From NCBI GenBank assembly GCA_964442495.1, contig CAYTZN010000007.1, positions 1 through 64,000 on the forward strand: a stretch of 64,000 nucleotides of DNA, read 5' to 3'. Within the stretch, counting starts at the first letter, position 1, and each line of letters begins with the position of its first letter. Positions 30,701 to 38,068 of this stretch are shown here, one piece after another. A program made the position numbers and the translations under genes. The notes beneath the pieces are model-generated. The model was not told the origin of the DNA. It worked only from the letters and a program-made list of their open reading frames with translations, and did no database searches. The stretch is from CAYTZN01 sp964442495 (GTDB lineage Bacteria; Pseudomonadota; Gammaproteobacteria; Legionellales; Legionellaceae).

Positions 30701-32129
30701 AGTCCGTGGTTTTCGTTCTCGCATAAATCACCTCATTCTGCTTCATTTCTTCAGGTGTACACCAAAGGACATCCCCTTCAATAGCATGCTCTGCCGCAAT
30801 CATGATGTCTTGCTCAGCCTTGTCTGCGGTTCCACCCACGGCGAGACGTTTTAGGCGCGTGAATTCATTCACAAACGTAATAACACGCTTAGGACAACGG
30901 TGAGACTCCGACAGGCGAAATTCAGAAATATGAATGCCAACGGTTTTGTAATAGAGCTCACGGATGTAAGGTAAGTTGGGACGTCGACTTGTTATCACTT
31001 GTTGCTCACCGATGTAAAAAATAATCTGGTGCTTTAAGGCGATATTTTTAAGAAGGTTCACTTCACAAAGCGACAAATTCTGGGCTTCATCGACCAAGAC
31101 CAAGGGGTATTGACGCATCGGTTCATCAGGAGAGAACAGCTCGGCTAAAATGACCTTTTCTTTTTGTAAAATATCCATGTACGACAAATAAATTTTGAAT
31201 AAATACTGGCGCGCTTCACCTTTGGGCAACGCACTTTGCCGTTCACCAAGCGCGTCATACTCGTCCAGTGTTTTAAAACCATAACCGGCACAGGTTTTTA
31301 CCTCGTCCCAGGCTAATTCGGCGTCTTCTAGTAAGGGAGGTAAGCTCTTATTGTTTTTAATACAATGACGCTGGTACCATTCGATAAAATCAGCTTTATC
31401 TACAAACCTCCTTTCGTCACCAACGTGTGCTTTTAAAAGCGCTTTGTAGCTTAAAAATACAACCCGATTGTTTTCTTCTTCTGAAACCATGTGGCGCCAC
31501 TCGCGCCTCCTTTTATCCACCAAGCCGCCTGATTTGCTTACATATACAATCGGTGGGCATCCATCCTCAGCGGGCTTTTGTATTTCAGCGAGCAAAATCG
31601 CACTTGCAGAGGTGGTCTTGCCAGCGCCGGCGAACGCTGAAACAATACTCGGCAAGCTCGTTGTAGCCACAACCTCACGTTGATTTGGGGTTAATTCAAT
31701 CCAACGATGGCCGTGGTACTCAAGCTCCGCCCAATGCGGGTCTTTTTCCCTTTTTTTGCCCATTTTTTTCGTTAACGTCTCACCGTCATCAGGCTCAAAT
31801 CCTTTCTTAACGATGTCAGCTAACGCTTTGTCGTTGAGCTGCAAATACGTTTTTAATCGACCTTTTTTAAGAAAAGCACATTTTTCGTAAGCATGCTCCG
31901 GCACAAAGGCTAAAATAAGCAGCTTTTGTTTGTAAGTCGTAAAAACGAGTCGATGCGCACGGTTCACACGGATACTGTAAATTTCCGTTTTGGGTACGTG
32001 AAGTTTTTCTAAATCAAGGCTCCTGTAATCATGAGACAATAACTGCTCAATTTCTTTTTCGCACTCCTCCTTAATTTCAGCTTCAACAATAAGACCCTTC
32101 CAGTACGCAATTTGCATTTGAGTGACCAT
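27765..32129 (-). CDS. RelE-like / SF1 helicase / ankyrin-repeat fusion protein
   Basis: 1454 residues. About 5-95 resembles the RelE/ParE toxin fold (IYSIRVNRAHRLVF, then LILAFVPEHAYEK). A compact UvrD-like SF1 helicase follows: motif I AFAGAGKTT 165-173, II DEAQ 347-350, III with GEQQ 374-377, IV SESHRCP 407-413, V TVDEVQGLD 501-509, VI around TRSENS 562-567. Two lysine tracts (678-683 and 770-775) resemble nuclear localisation signals. A low-complexity helical middle leads to four or five ankyrin repeats from about 1188 to 1355, with a degenerate one near 1390-1415. Helicase motifs look intact, so ATPase activity is plausible. With Dot/Icm genes in the window, a translocated effector is one reading; a chromosomal defence or repair protein is the other. 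Follows the GHKL gene by 85 nt. Confidence 0.8.
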   Translation of the reverse strand: MVTQMQIAYWKGLIVEAEIKEECEKEIEQLLSHDYRSLDLEKLHVPKTEIYSIRVNRAHRLVFTTYKQKLLILAFVPEHAYEKCAFLKKGRLKTYLQLNDKALADIVKKGFEPDDGETLTKKMGKKREKDPHWAELEYHGHRWIELTPNQREVVATTSLPSIVSAFAGAGKTTSASAILLAEIQKPAEDGCPPIVYVSKSGGLVDKRRREWRHMVSEEENNRVVFLSYKALLKAHVGDERRFVDKADFIEWYQRHCIKNNKSLPPLLEDAELAWDEVKTCAGYGFKTLDEYDALGERQSALPKGEARQYLFKIYLSYMDILQKEKVILAELFSPDEPMRQYPLVLVDEAQNLSLCEVNLLKNIALKHQIIFYIGEQQVITSRRPNLPYIRELYYKTVGIHISEFRLSESHRCPKRVITFVNEFTRLKRLAVGGTADKAEQDIMIAAEHAIEGDVLWCTPEEMKQNEVIYARTKTTDFAVITRPEYQDEVKALFPEGVVVFTVDEVQGLDIPDPLAYKVIPQRVCEALAPFVESQATHKNRPKADKADFKYSAEFDAIITIMTRSENSLTIVESNGSRAGIKLADHLKKFIKSLAVEDKNASEVHEALVVATPDDWERKATEYLLQKNEIQAQQIWVDILNRSPAQFETFKAAVHATEAEKLAEQAASKPQDVATPATKRKKKKAKVTEPAEASLEAKKEAMLTPIVSLEESALNLIKTIDALEKALQSTENSIPMDSNTLSVMGTETENAEKMELDAGTSASEAPSNGQKKKKKKASEQDLALITQMNSQALESVKALYDNLSSTDIEWQKLALVELITHPSFIDYLFKTSIKEYLCLFDLIKEDEQLFHFFHAAITGLPRVIKPILSYLNSKHQTSGLFHCFIDNTPEMHKFGGLILSNPELIKSISADILCFKLPQNNSTLLKLSADPIGQEILGIMFEGNDKIAPNISPKALYRVKLDENTSPFFELTLTVKGLSLLEMLFKNKTLIISLTADILCRISGKRGYSALFSLTLSEKRRSILELILQENPALCDKITLESMSSITTNKNNAVVEHNVSAWQNLVNAPDGKAIIQLFEQHNASLVAQLNAHHDIASPTGLAIQPSSFIESPSSVFDNKNQAQTLLSWAKLSAKGVDYMYELLQHSPCSDAQYNFSLKIWLIFAAAKHGCIDKIEWLSKDHVIFLNSFSAEGDTPIHVAAKHGQADMMEEFGRLGAKLDELDDNKLTPAHIASSNGHTNVIKVLIRRKTNFELKNADGMKPIHLAAMNGYADIVTLLYLNAKDSNAELHEIATPANLAAYNGHLNVIKALHCLGVDLNTAQNLPGLTPIYGAASAGHLDIVEYLINIGVQIDVPCSLDSEFATTIFKTNQDASVSAQLSALATIPASEGSGFLRPYDIALKQGHTKIVDALKKASSQAITAELSKFGMFKNKTSDEKSGLLDAELTTSTSPKAML

Positions 32130-32214
32130 TCAAAGGATAGGATAAAGATGGTACGCTGAAGTCAATTTTCAATCAAGAATATTGTTTTAAAAAAACGCAA
32201 TCAGATTTTTATAT

Positions 32215-33207
32215 TTATGGAACGGGGGAGTGTAGGTCCGTTTGTGTTGTATCAGGTGAGTTGCATTTAACATGAGAGGCTGGTTTTTTAAAAAAGACCA
32301 GCGGTAATGGGCGTATTGCTTTAACAGATTGCAATTCTATTGGCTTTTCCGAGTCATTTTCTATTTGCATGGGGATGGGAAAAGGTTTGAGTGGTGAGGT
32401 AAGAATGATCTTCGCCCCATGACTTAATGGGTCATTGAGGAGGTAAATGCTGGTGCTACTTTTCTTGACAGTATACTCATGTACTGGTGGGCATGCCCCC
32501 TTTCGTACCGCACCATCTAAAATATAATCACATGTCATCGATAAGCCTAGTCCTTGTCCACCAAAATAATAATTATGTTTTTGGCTCAGTGAAGGGCCTG
32601 GGGGTAGTTTATATTTTTCTGTTAAAATTTTTTTATTGAATTCTATAAGATAGCTTTCAGGGAAGCCTTCGCCATTGTCAGTAAGCGTGATACTAAGGTT
32701 ACCCTTTTCAACTGTCCAAACAATGTCCATTTCTAATAGTGGGCTTTTACTCGCGTCTTTTAAGTATTGATGAATGATGGCATCCATGCTGTTTTTTAAT
32801 AGTTCAATAAAATATTTATCAAGGGTTTCAATTGCTAGAGGCGGAGATTGATTATTGAATATTTGTTTGATGTCTTCTTTAACCATTGGGTTTTCGTGCT
32901 GGCGTTGAAATTGCTGCTTCATTTTGCTTTTTATAGAGAGCCACTGCAGCCCGCTATTAAAGCCGGACAAGCCAATGTCTTCATTTAAAGCCATTTTTAA
33001 TAATTGATGTGTAGAGAAGGCCTCATCAGAGGGAGCATGATTTAATCTAAGATCACGTAGAGCTTTACAGGATTTGCAATAAGCTTCTAAGTCGATAGAA
33101 AGTTTGACCGATAAAGGAAGTGCTCCATCTATAAGTAAGATGTCTGTCATAAACAACTCTAAAAAAATAGCATTTTTATTATCTGAAGGAATTTTTGTAG
33201 CTGTCAA
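32215..33207 (-). CDS. stand-alone GHKL (histidine-kinase-like) ATPase domain protein
   Basis: 330 residues with the Bergerat ATP-binding fold in the second half. The N box is ELLKNSMDA (135-143), G1 is DNGEGF (177-182) and G2 is GGQGLGLSM (216-224). There is no dimerisation/phosphoacceptor domain, receiver or transmembrane segment, so this is not an ordinary sensor kinase; the N-terminal 120 residues are unfamiliar. A second in-frame ATG at codon 20 could be the true start. It lies upstream of the RelE-helicase-ankyrin gene on the same strand. Possible roles include a MORC/Hsp90-like ATPase, an effector, or half of a two-gene system with the helicase. Confidence 0.7.
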   Translation of the reverse strand: MTATKIPSDNKNAIFLELFMTDILLIDGALPLSVKLSIDLEAYCKSCKALRDLRLNHAPSDEAFSTHQLLKMALNEDIGLSGFNSGLQWLSIKSKMKQQFQRQHENPMVKEDIKQIFNNQSPPLAIETLDKYFIELLKNSMDAIIHQYLKDASKSPLLEMDIVWTVEKGNLSITLTDNGEGFPESYLIEFNKKILTEKYKLPPGPSLSQKHNYYFGGQGLGLSMTCDYILDGAVRKGACPPVHEYTVKKSSTSIYLLNDPLSHGAKIILTSPLKPFPIPMQIENDSEKPIELQSVKAIRPLPLVFFKKPASHVKCNSPDTTQTDLHSPVP

Positions 33208-33411
33208 TAGTAAATTGGAAAATGTTTTAGGCAGTTTGGTTATCTTATAAAAAAATCAAAAAATTTTTGATTCTCATTTTTTATGATTTATCGATAAGGC
33301 TATTACAGTTCGCTAAAATTGATATAAAGTAGATTTACATCCATGAGGATACGGGTGGATGGATATTTGGGGACGTAAAGCACATTTTATTTCTTAAAAT
33401 AAGGATATTGT

Positions 33412-33969
33412 ATGCCAAAGAAGAAAGTGGTTGTTGATGTTATCCCTAAAGAATTGGGGCGTAGCTGGGGATGGCTTTGTGGGTTAGGTGTGCTATTTGT
33501 CATTCTTGGGGGCATCGGTCTTGGTATGGTTGTGGGGTTAACGCTTGCTAGCGTGTTGTTTTTAGGCGTTTTATTATTGATTGCGGGATTTTCCCAAATG
33601 ATCGATGTGTTTAAAAGCAAGCATTGGAAGGGTGTGGTATGGCATGCTTTTATTGCCGTTTTGTACCTGATTGTAGGGGGCGTGGTTATTTATGATCCGC
33701 TTCTAGCTTCAACAGTGATCACTGCAGCTATTGCATGGATGTTGATCATTATTGGTCTGACACGCTTTATTATGGCCATGGTACTTCGTCATACGGCTGG
33801 GTGGGGATGGTTGCTGATAGCCGGGTTGACGGCAATTGTCTTGGGCGTGATGATATTATTGCAATGGCCTTACAGTGGTTTGTGGGTGCTTGGTTTATTT
33901 ATTGCCATTGAATTGATTGTGAATGGTTGGAGTTATATCTTTATTGCCCTGGCTATTCGTCCGCGATAA
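33412..33969 (+). CDS. HdeD-family (DUF308) membrane protein
   Basis: 185 residues with six hydrophobic helices arranged as three similar pairs and a short basic N-terminus, the layout of HdeD, linked in E. coli to acid resistance. Glycine-rich helix starts such as GLGMVVGLTLASVLFLGVLL fit the family. The ATG follows AAGGATATTGT. Monocistronic, ended by the hairpin at 33979. Confidence 0.75.
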   Translation: MPKKKVVVDVIPKELGRSWGWLCGLGVLFVILGGIGLGMVVGLTLASVLFLGVLLLIAGFSQMIDVFKSKHWKGVVWHAFIAVLYLIVGGVVIYDPLLASTVITAAIAWMLIIIGLTRFIMAMVLRHTAGWGWLLIAGLTAIVLGVMILLQWPYSGLWVLGLFIAIELIVNGWSYIFIALAIRPR

Positions 33970-33978
33970 GGGTGGTTG

Positions 33979-34026
33979 CTTACAGACCAATAGAGAATTT
34001 TTTGTATTGGTCTGTAAGGTTTTTTA
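33979..34026. terminator. terminator between HdeD-like gene and ppa
   Basis: Perfect 13-bp stem CTTACAGACCAAT (33979-33991) / ATTGGTCTGTAAG (34006-34018) with a T run on the plus strand. It lies between convergent genes and reaches to within a few bases of the ppa stop. Confidence 0.85.
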
Positions 34027-34027
34027 G

Positions 34028-34555
34028 CTATTCTTGGTAGCGTGCAACGCTTGCCATGATTTCTTTATGTGCTGTTTCTGGGCCTTCCCATCCATCTACT
34101 TTTACCCACTTACCTTCTTCTAAATCTTTATAATGTTTAAAGAAATGTTCTAACGAAAGAAGTAAGTGTTGGGGAAGATCACTGTAGGTTTTTACTGAGC
34201 GGTACATTGTGCTTAATTTATCAATGGGCACGGCCAGTAATTTAGCATCCACACCGGATTCATCCGTCATTCTCAGCATACCTACAACGCGGCAACGAAT
34301 GACAGCACCACTGATTAAAGGAATTGGGGTCACAACCAAAACATCCACAGGGTCGCCATCTTCAGAAAGCGTATGGGGAATGTAACCATAGTTTGTAGGG
34401 TAATACATGGCCGTGGTTAAGAAACGATCCACAAACAAAGCACCTGATTCTTTGTCCACTTCATATTTAACCGGTTCCCCATGCATAGGGATTTCAATGA
34501 TGACGTTAATTTCATGAGGAACGTCTCGACCACTATTGATTTCCATCAGACCCAT
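34028..34555 (-). CDS. ppa: inorganic pyrophosphatase
   Basis: Family I soluble pyrophosphatase, which hydrolyses PPi and drives biosynthetic reactions. Metal-binding aspartates D66, D68 and D71 (EDGDPVDVLV) and D103 are present, as are the active-site YYPTNYGYIPHTL stretch (51-63) and lysine residues. It is 175 residues. Single gene on the minus strand. Confidence 0.95.
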   Translation of the reverse strand: MGLMEINSGRDVPHEINVIIEIPMHGEPVKYEVDKESGALFVDRFLTTAMYYPTNYGYIPHTLSEDGDPVDVLVVTPIPLISGAVIRCRVVGMLRMTDESGVDAKLLAVPIDKLSTMYRSVKTYSDLPQHLLLSLEHFFKHYKDLEEGKWVKVDGWEGPETAHKEIMASVARYQE

Positions 34556-34813
34556 TATTACACCTGTAGACTATTTAAAGACGCGCTATTATGCAGAAAT
34601 TAAGCTTAAAAGGCAAAGTGGGGAGAAAAGTTCATGCAGGGAAAACGCGGCTAAATTTTGAGCACAAAATACCGCGTCCTCGTCTACGTATCGTGCTTTA
34701 TGCACGATTCATATCATGTTGCATCAAGATCGTAAAATTGCGCACATAAAGCTCTGAACGTAGTTTTTTTTGAGCAATGCGTGTTTAGATGCGTTTGTGC
34801 CTTGAAGCTCATG

Positions 34814-35344
34814 TTACCATTGCCTGCTAATAAATAGCGGTAGTAAGGTTTTGCTACAGTATTCACCGATTCGATAAAAACACTCTTGTTGGTTTATAAA
34901 GTCATCATGCGTTTGCGCTGTGTCTTTTTTGCTGGCGATGGAATAAATAACGTGGGTGTTTTCAAATGTTACTGCGAATGAGCGTCCAATAGGGTAGTGG
35001 TGTGCCATTTGTTTTAAGTAATACAGTTCGTCGTAGTGATGAGGGGCATATAATGTTTGCCAAGAGGCGCTTGCGCCTGTTTGATACCAGCTTGGTTGAT
35101 ACGTTTTATCAAATTGCCAAAGATGGCTGCTAAATAGATTAAATTCAAGTGCAGGTGTTGAGGAGAAGGTTAATATTTCATTGTTTTCATTCACCTGGGA
35201 AACCGCAACATGGTTAATGTTGTAAAGCCCCAATACATCATTGAAAACTTTGTCAACGGTGTTCTTGTGAGCAAAGAGTTTATTTAGGTAGTCGGGGTGA
35301 GGCGTGGCGTTTTGGGTGCTAGCATTCATGAGTATTTTTTCCAT
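34814..35344 (-). CDS. putative sensory-domain protein without HTH (LuxR-like N-domain)
   Basis: 176 residues, not firmly recognised. The order of features (INHVAVSQVNENNEILTFSS, then HLWQFDKTYQPSW, then HHYDELYYLKQMAHHYPIG) recalls the ligand-sensing half of LuxR-family regulators found in Legionella, but no helix-turn-helix follows. Its ATG lies 21 nt after the XRE regulator gene, so the two probably form an operon. It could sense a ligand and act through the XRE protein. A hairpin, ATCGTGC-TTTAT-GCACGAT (34690-34708), lies downstream without a clear T run. Confidence 0.4.
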   Translation of the reverse strand: MEKILMNASTQNATPHPDYLNKLFAHKNTVDKVFNDVLGLYNINHVAVSQVNENNEILTFSSTPALEFNLFSSHLWQFDKTYQPSWYQTGASASWQTLYAPHHYDELYYLKQMAHHYPIGRSFAVTFENTHVIYSIASKKDTAQTHDDFINQQECFYRIGEYCSKTLLPLFISRQW

Positions 35345-35364
35345 GGTGAAAATACAAAGGCGTG

Positions 35365-35841
35365 TTAAGTCGTTCTAAAATGCCTAACGGATGAAAGCGC
35401 TAGGTCGATTATTTTTTTTGATTGCTCTTCATTAGCATGGATATGGCTGATGTCCCTGGTTAAATCGTTCAAAAAATCAGCAACCTCCTCGTTTGAGCGG
35501 TGTGCATTGTACAGTTCGTGAGCCTGGGCGAAAATATAATGCAGCAAATTTCTATTGATAGTGATATGGGGTTGGGCCGCGCTTGCATCACGTATGCTCT
35601 CGCCAAAGAGAAGCCATCCTGGTGATACTTGAAGTTTTTCTGCAATGTCCGCTATTTTTGTAGGATCAGGAATGGCCTGCCCGCGAAGGTATTTTCGACA
35701 AATTTGCAGGGAATAACCGGTGATTTCAGCAAGTTTATCAATATTTACGCCTGAAACAGAACGCTGGGAGTTAAACCCCGCACGAATCATGGCCTCTCGT
35801 AAACGAATGGCAAATGGTTTGGTTAAGTCGACTTTTTCCAT
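35365..35841 (-). CDS. XRE/cI-type helix-turn-helix regulator
   Basis: 158 residues from the ATG at 35841; an in-frame TTG nine codons earlier is less likely. The HTH is at about 35-65: IDKLAEITGYSLQICRKYLRG, then PDPTKIADIAEKLQVSPGWLL, which is the cI-like arrangement ending in GWLLFGE. The C-terminal half is helical with no known domain. Its upstream DNA contains a palindrome and direct repeats that are good operator candidates. Confidence 0.8.
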   Translation of the reverse strand: MEKVDLTKPFAIRLREAMIRAGFNSQRSVSGVNIDKLAEITGYSLQICRKYLRGQAIPDPTKIADIAEKLQVSPGWLLFGESIRDASAAQPHITINRNLLHYIFAQAHELYNAHRSNEEVADFLNDLTRDISHIHANEEQSKKIIDLALSSVRHFRTT

Positions 35842-36216
35842 AGTGATGATGGGTGTTCCAAATTGCAAAAGGGTAACAAACCCTTGCTTTTATTGCAACA
35901 AAAGATTCCTTTTGAAATCATTGGTTTCCAATCGAAATCAATGGTTGACTTTTTGGTATGGAGGAATAAAATACGGCTCATTACAGCGCTTACGATGGAA
36001 TAATGTGCTCTGTATAAGTCCAATGTCAGGAAGATAAGGTGGTTTTACCATAGTGGCCAACTTCGACTGTTCACAGTGGTCGGATTGATCCTCCCTCACT
36101 CCGGCCCTTCTATGCCGTTAACAGGCCATTTCCCTCCCAGAAAAAGAGAGCTTTTTGTTCTCATTAAGCGTTGTTTTATGTTATTGTGTCCTAAAAATAG
36201 ACCTAAAAGGTTTTTT
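35842..36216. promoter_or_regulatory. divergent control region with operator-like repeats
   Basis: 375 nt between the XRE gene (-) and the SidE-type gene (+). It contains a palindrome AAGGGT-AACAA-ACCCTT (35869-35885); two direct copies of GAAATCAWTGGTT exactly 20 bp apart (35914-35926 and 35934-35946); the palindrome ATTGG-TTT-CCAAT (35920-35932) between them; and a plus-strand promoter-like TTGACT (35945) - 16 nt - TAAAAT (35967). A second weaker candidate is TTGTTC (36155) - 16 nt - TATGTT (36177), close to the + gene. No further gene is seen here. Confidence 0.5.
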
Positions 36217-37677
36217 ATGACCAGAGAGATAAAGCAAGGGTATAAGGCAGTTGTTCTTAGTGGTCGTCCCGCAAAAGATACTACTGGGTTTGATTTAACC
36301 GGCTATTTTCAATACAAAGCGTCGTTATCTGATCACAAACAATACTGGTTAAAGCTTGATGATGAGGCAAGAGGTCGTGTGATTGAAATCATATCGCAGG
36401 ATCTCATGGAGCAGAACTATTCAGAATACCGCAGGGGCGGCTATTTTTCTGGTAATCTTCAACACTCAGGGCGCATTGCTTACCATACAAATCATGGCAC
36501 AGCTCATGGTTTGCGCCAAAAAGAGCACCAAACACAGTATTTGAACCTGATAAAACGTTATGGCACACCGCTTTACCAAGAGGCGGCAACTCATTTAACG
36601 ACAGAAGAGCTTGCTATAATGCAATTGGCAGCTTACATGCATCGACTGGGGCGAACGAACGAGCGTTCTTTTCAAGATGATAGACTTTATGGACCTCGTG
36701 CTGCACAAATATTTATGCAAGTTGCAACAGAATTGGAGTTTAACCTCGATTTAATAGCATTAGTTGCAGGAACCATGAATGTTTTTCGTTCAACTGATGA
36801 ATTACAAGCTCAAGATAATGGGCAGGGACCGGCGCTTCAAATCAAAGGTCTTATAGATCTCCCCGTGGGCAGTGCTAGACAAAAAGCTATTCTATTTGAG
36901 CGATTGATTGAAATAGGGCATCTAACCGAATTGGTGAGATGTTACGCTGATAGCAGGTTTAGTGCTGTACGTGAATCCATTGCTTGCCGATTAAAAGGCA
37001 TGCTGGCTTGCCCGCATCAGGCAAATGGTATTGCGGAAGCGTTTCTAAACATGGCCGCGCAATTTAATATAGTCACGGGTGCTGGCGTGGGCATGCTTCC
37101 AGGCAAGCAGGTCCGAGAAAATGCTGAGTTATCTGTGGAATCTGCAATAAAACCTAGCTGGACAGAGGAGAATTTGGCGCGAGCGGCCACGCAATTTATG
37201 AATGAAAATGAATTTTTAAAGCGAGTGAGCCTTCTTTCAAATCATGCATATAAAGACCAGTCGGCGGGGATTGATGGGCTATTAAACGACTTCGAAAGCA
37301 AAATAGCATCTGTAGGCCAATATCATTTATCAGCAAAACACAAAGCTCAACATTTGTTAGCAACATTGAGAGAGGAAAAACAAAAGGCATTTGTTGATTT
37401 GAATGAAGAAAGCAAGGCGCTTTTTTTAAAAAATGCAAGTCATGCCATTAAGGAAGCCATCCCCTGTCTTCAAAAGGATTTAGGTTGGGGTGATTATTTA
37501 AAAAACCTTCTTAAACAACTGATAAATGCTATAACTACAGGGTTGGCATTTTTAGGAACGTTTGGGATGTCTAAACATCGTGGCTTCTTTTCCGTTAAGC
37601 CTTCTCTTGTAGCGGACCGTGCTAAAACCCTAAACAGTGACTTAAACGATGTGGTGGCTGCCAGCGCTCCGGCATAA
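36217..37677 (+). CDS. solitary SidE-type phosphodiesterase domain protein (candidate effector)
   Basis: 486 residues from the ATG at 36217, the only start in this frame with a good ribosome binding site (AAAAGG, 6 nt before). Upstream GTG (36076) and ATG (36178) lack one. The core matches the HD-like phosphodiesterase of Legionella SidE proteins: YHTNHGTAHGLRQ (89-101), AAYMHRLGRTNER (138-150), and IGHLTELVRC (233-242). H93/H97, E149 and H235 are likely catalytic counterparts. In SidE proteins this domain attaches phosphoribosyl-ubiquitin to serine, while stand-alone relatives (DupA/DupB) remove it. No ADP-ribosyltransferase domain is seen. The tail has a hydrophobic stretch (NAITTGLAFLGTFG) before a polar end. 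Probably a Dot/Icm substrate. Confidence 0.75.
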   Translation: MTREIKQGYKAVVLSGRPAKDTTGFDLTGYFQYKASLSDHKQYWLKLDDEARGRVIEIISQDLMEQNYSEYRRGGYFSGNLQHSGRIAYHTNHGTAHGLRQKEHQTQYLNLIKRYGTPLYQEAATHLTTEELAIMQLAAYMHRLGRTNERSFQDDRLYGPRAAQIFMQVATELEFNLDLIALVAGTMNVFRSTDELQAQDNGQGPALQIKGLIDLPVGSARQKAILFERLIEIGHLTELVRCYADSRFSAVRESIACRLKGMLACPHQANGIAEAFLNMAAQFNIVTGAGVGMLPGKQVRENAELSVESAIKPSWTEENLARAATQFMNENEFLKRVSLLSNHAYKDQSAGIDGLLNDFESKIASVGQYHLSAKHKAQHLLATLREEKQKAFVDLNEESKALFLKNASHAIKEAIPCLQKDLGWGDYLKNLLKQLINAITTGLAFLGTFGMSKHRGFFSVKPSLVADRAKTLNSDLNDVVAASAPA

Positions 37678-37724
37678 GAAAATAATGGTTTTAGGATAGG
37701 GTCGATTATTAGTCATTTTCAATG

Positions 37725-37752
37725 GTCCCGCCGCTTGTCTGTGTGGGACGTC
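37725..37752 (+). repeat. degenerate REP-like palindrome
   Basis: GTCCCGCCGCTTGTCTGTGTGGGAC is an imperfect palindrome that keeps the GCTTGTC loop region of the copies at 25847 and 41595 but has diverged arms. It lies between the SidE-type gene and tRNA-Val. Its relation to the other copies is less certain than theirs to each other. Confidence 0.35.
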
Positions 37753-37916
37753 GACGCCTAGTTTGCTTAACTATTTTTCGTGCGGGACATGGCTAGGGAA
37801 CGTTATAAAGTATGTGATAGGTTGCCTATCTATTTTTATCTCATGGAAAGGGTTTACTTTAATGTGCTGGCTTTTTATAATACCCGCCACACCATCTCTA
37901 ATATAGAGCGAATAAT

Positions 37917-37991
37917 AGGCACGTAGCTCAGTGGTAGAGCACCACCTTGACATGGTGGTGGTCGGTGGTTCGATCCCACTCGTGCCTACCA
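37917..37991 (+). tRNA. tRNA-Val(GAC)
   Basis: 75-nt cloverleaf: acceptor AGGCACG / CGTGCCT, D arm GCTC, anticodon stem CCACC-TTGACAT-GGTGG with anticodon GAC, T arm GGTGG-TTCGATC-CCACT, discriminator A and encoded CCA. The anticodon arm is the same as in E. coli tRNA-Val(GAC). Precedes thrS. Confidence 0.95.
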
Positions 37992-37997
37992 TACATA

Positions 37998-38024
37998 CCC
38001 TGCCACTCTGCAGGGTTTTTTTTT
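37998..38024 (+). terminator. terminator after tRNA-Val
   Basis: CCCTGC (37998-38003) - CACTCT - GCAGGG (38010-38015) followed by nine T. Separates the tRNA from thrS. Confidence 0.85.
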
Positions 38025-38068
38025 GAGCATTAGCTCATGCGTACGATGGGTGGAGCAAGGAACACAAG

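Noticed and set aside
28484..31683. Several plus-strand open frames of 70-184 codons opposite the helicase-ankyrin gene
   Set aside because: They have no family motifs or ribosome binding sites and are explained as the complement of the long minus-strand coding frame.
36076..36216. 47-codon N-terminal extension of the SidE-type gene from GTG
   Set aside because: No ribosome binding site at 36076 or 36178, while the ATG at 36217 has a good one.
37992..38068. Possible T-box or leader control before thrS
   Set aside because: The short gap holds only the tRNA terminator and a ribosome binding site; no specifier-type structure fits.
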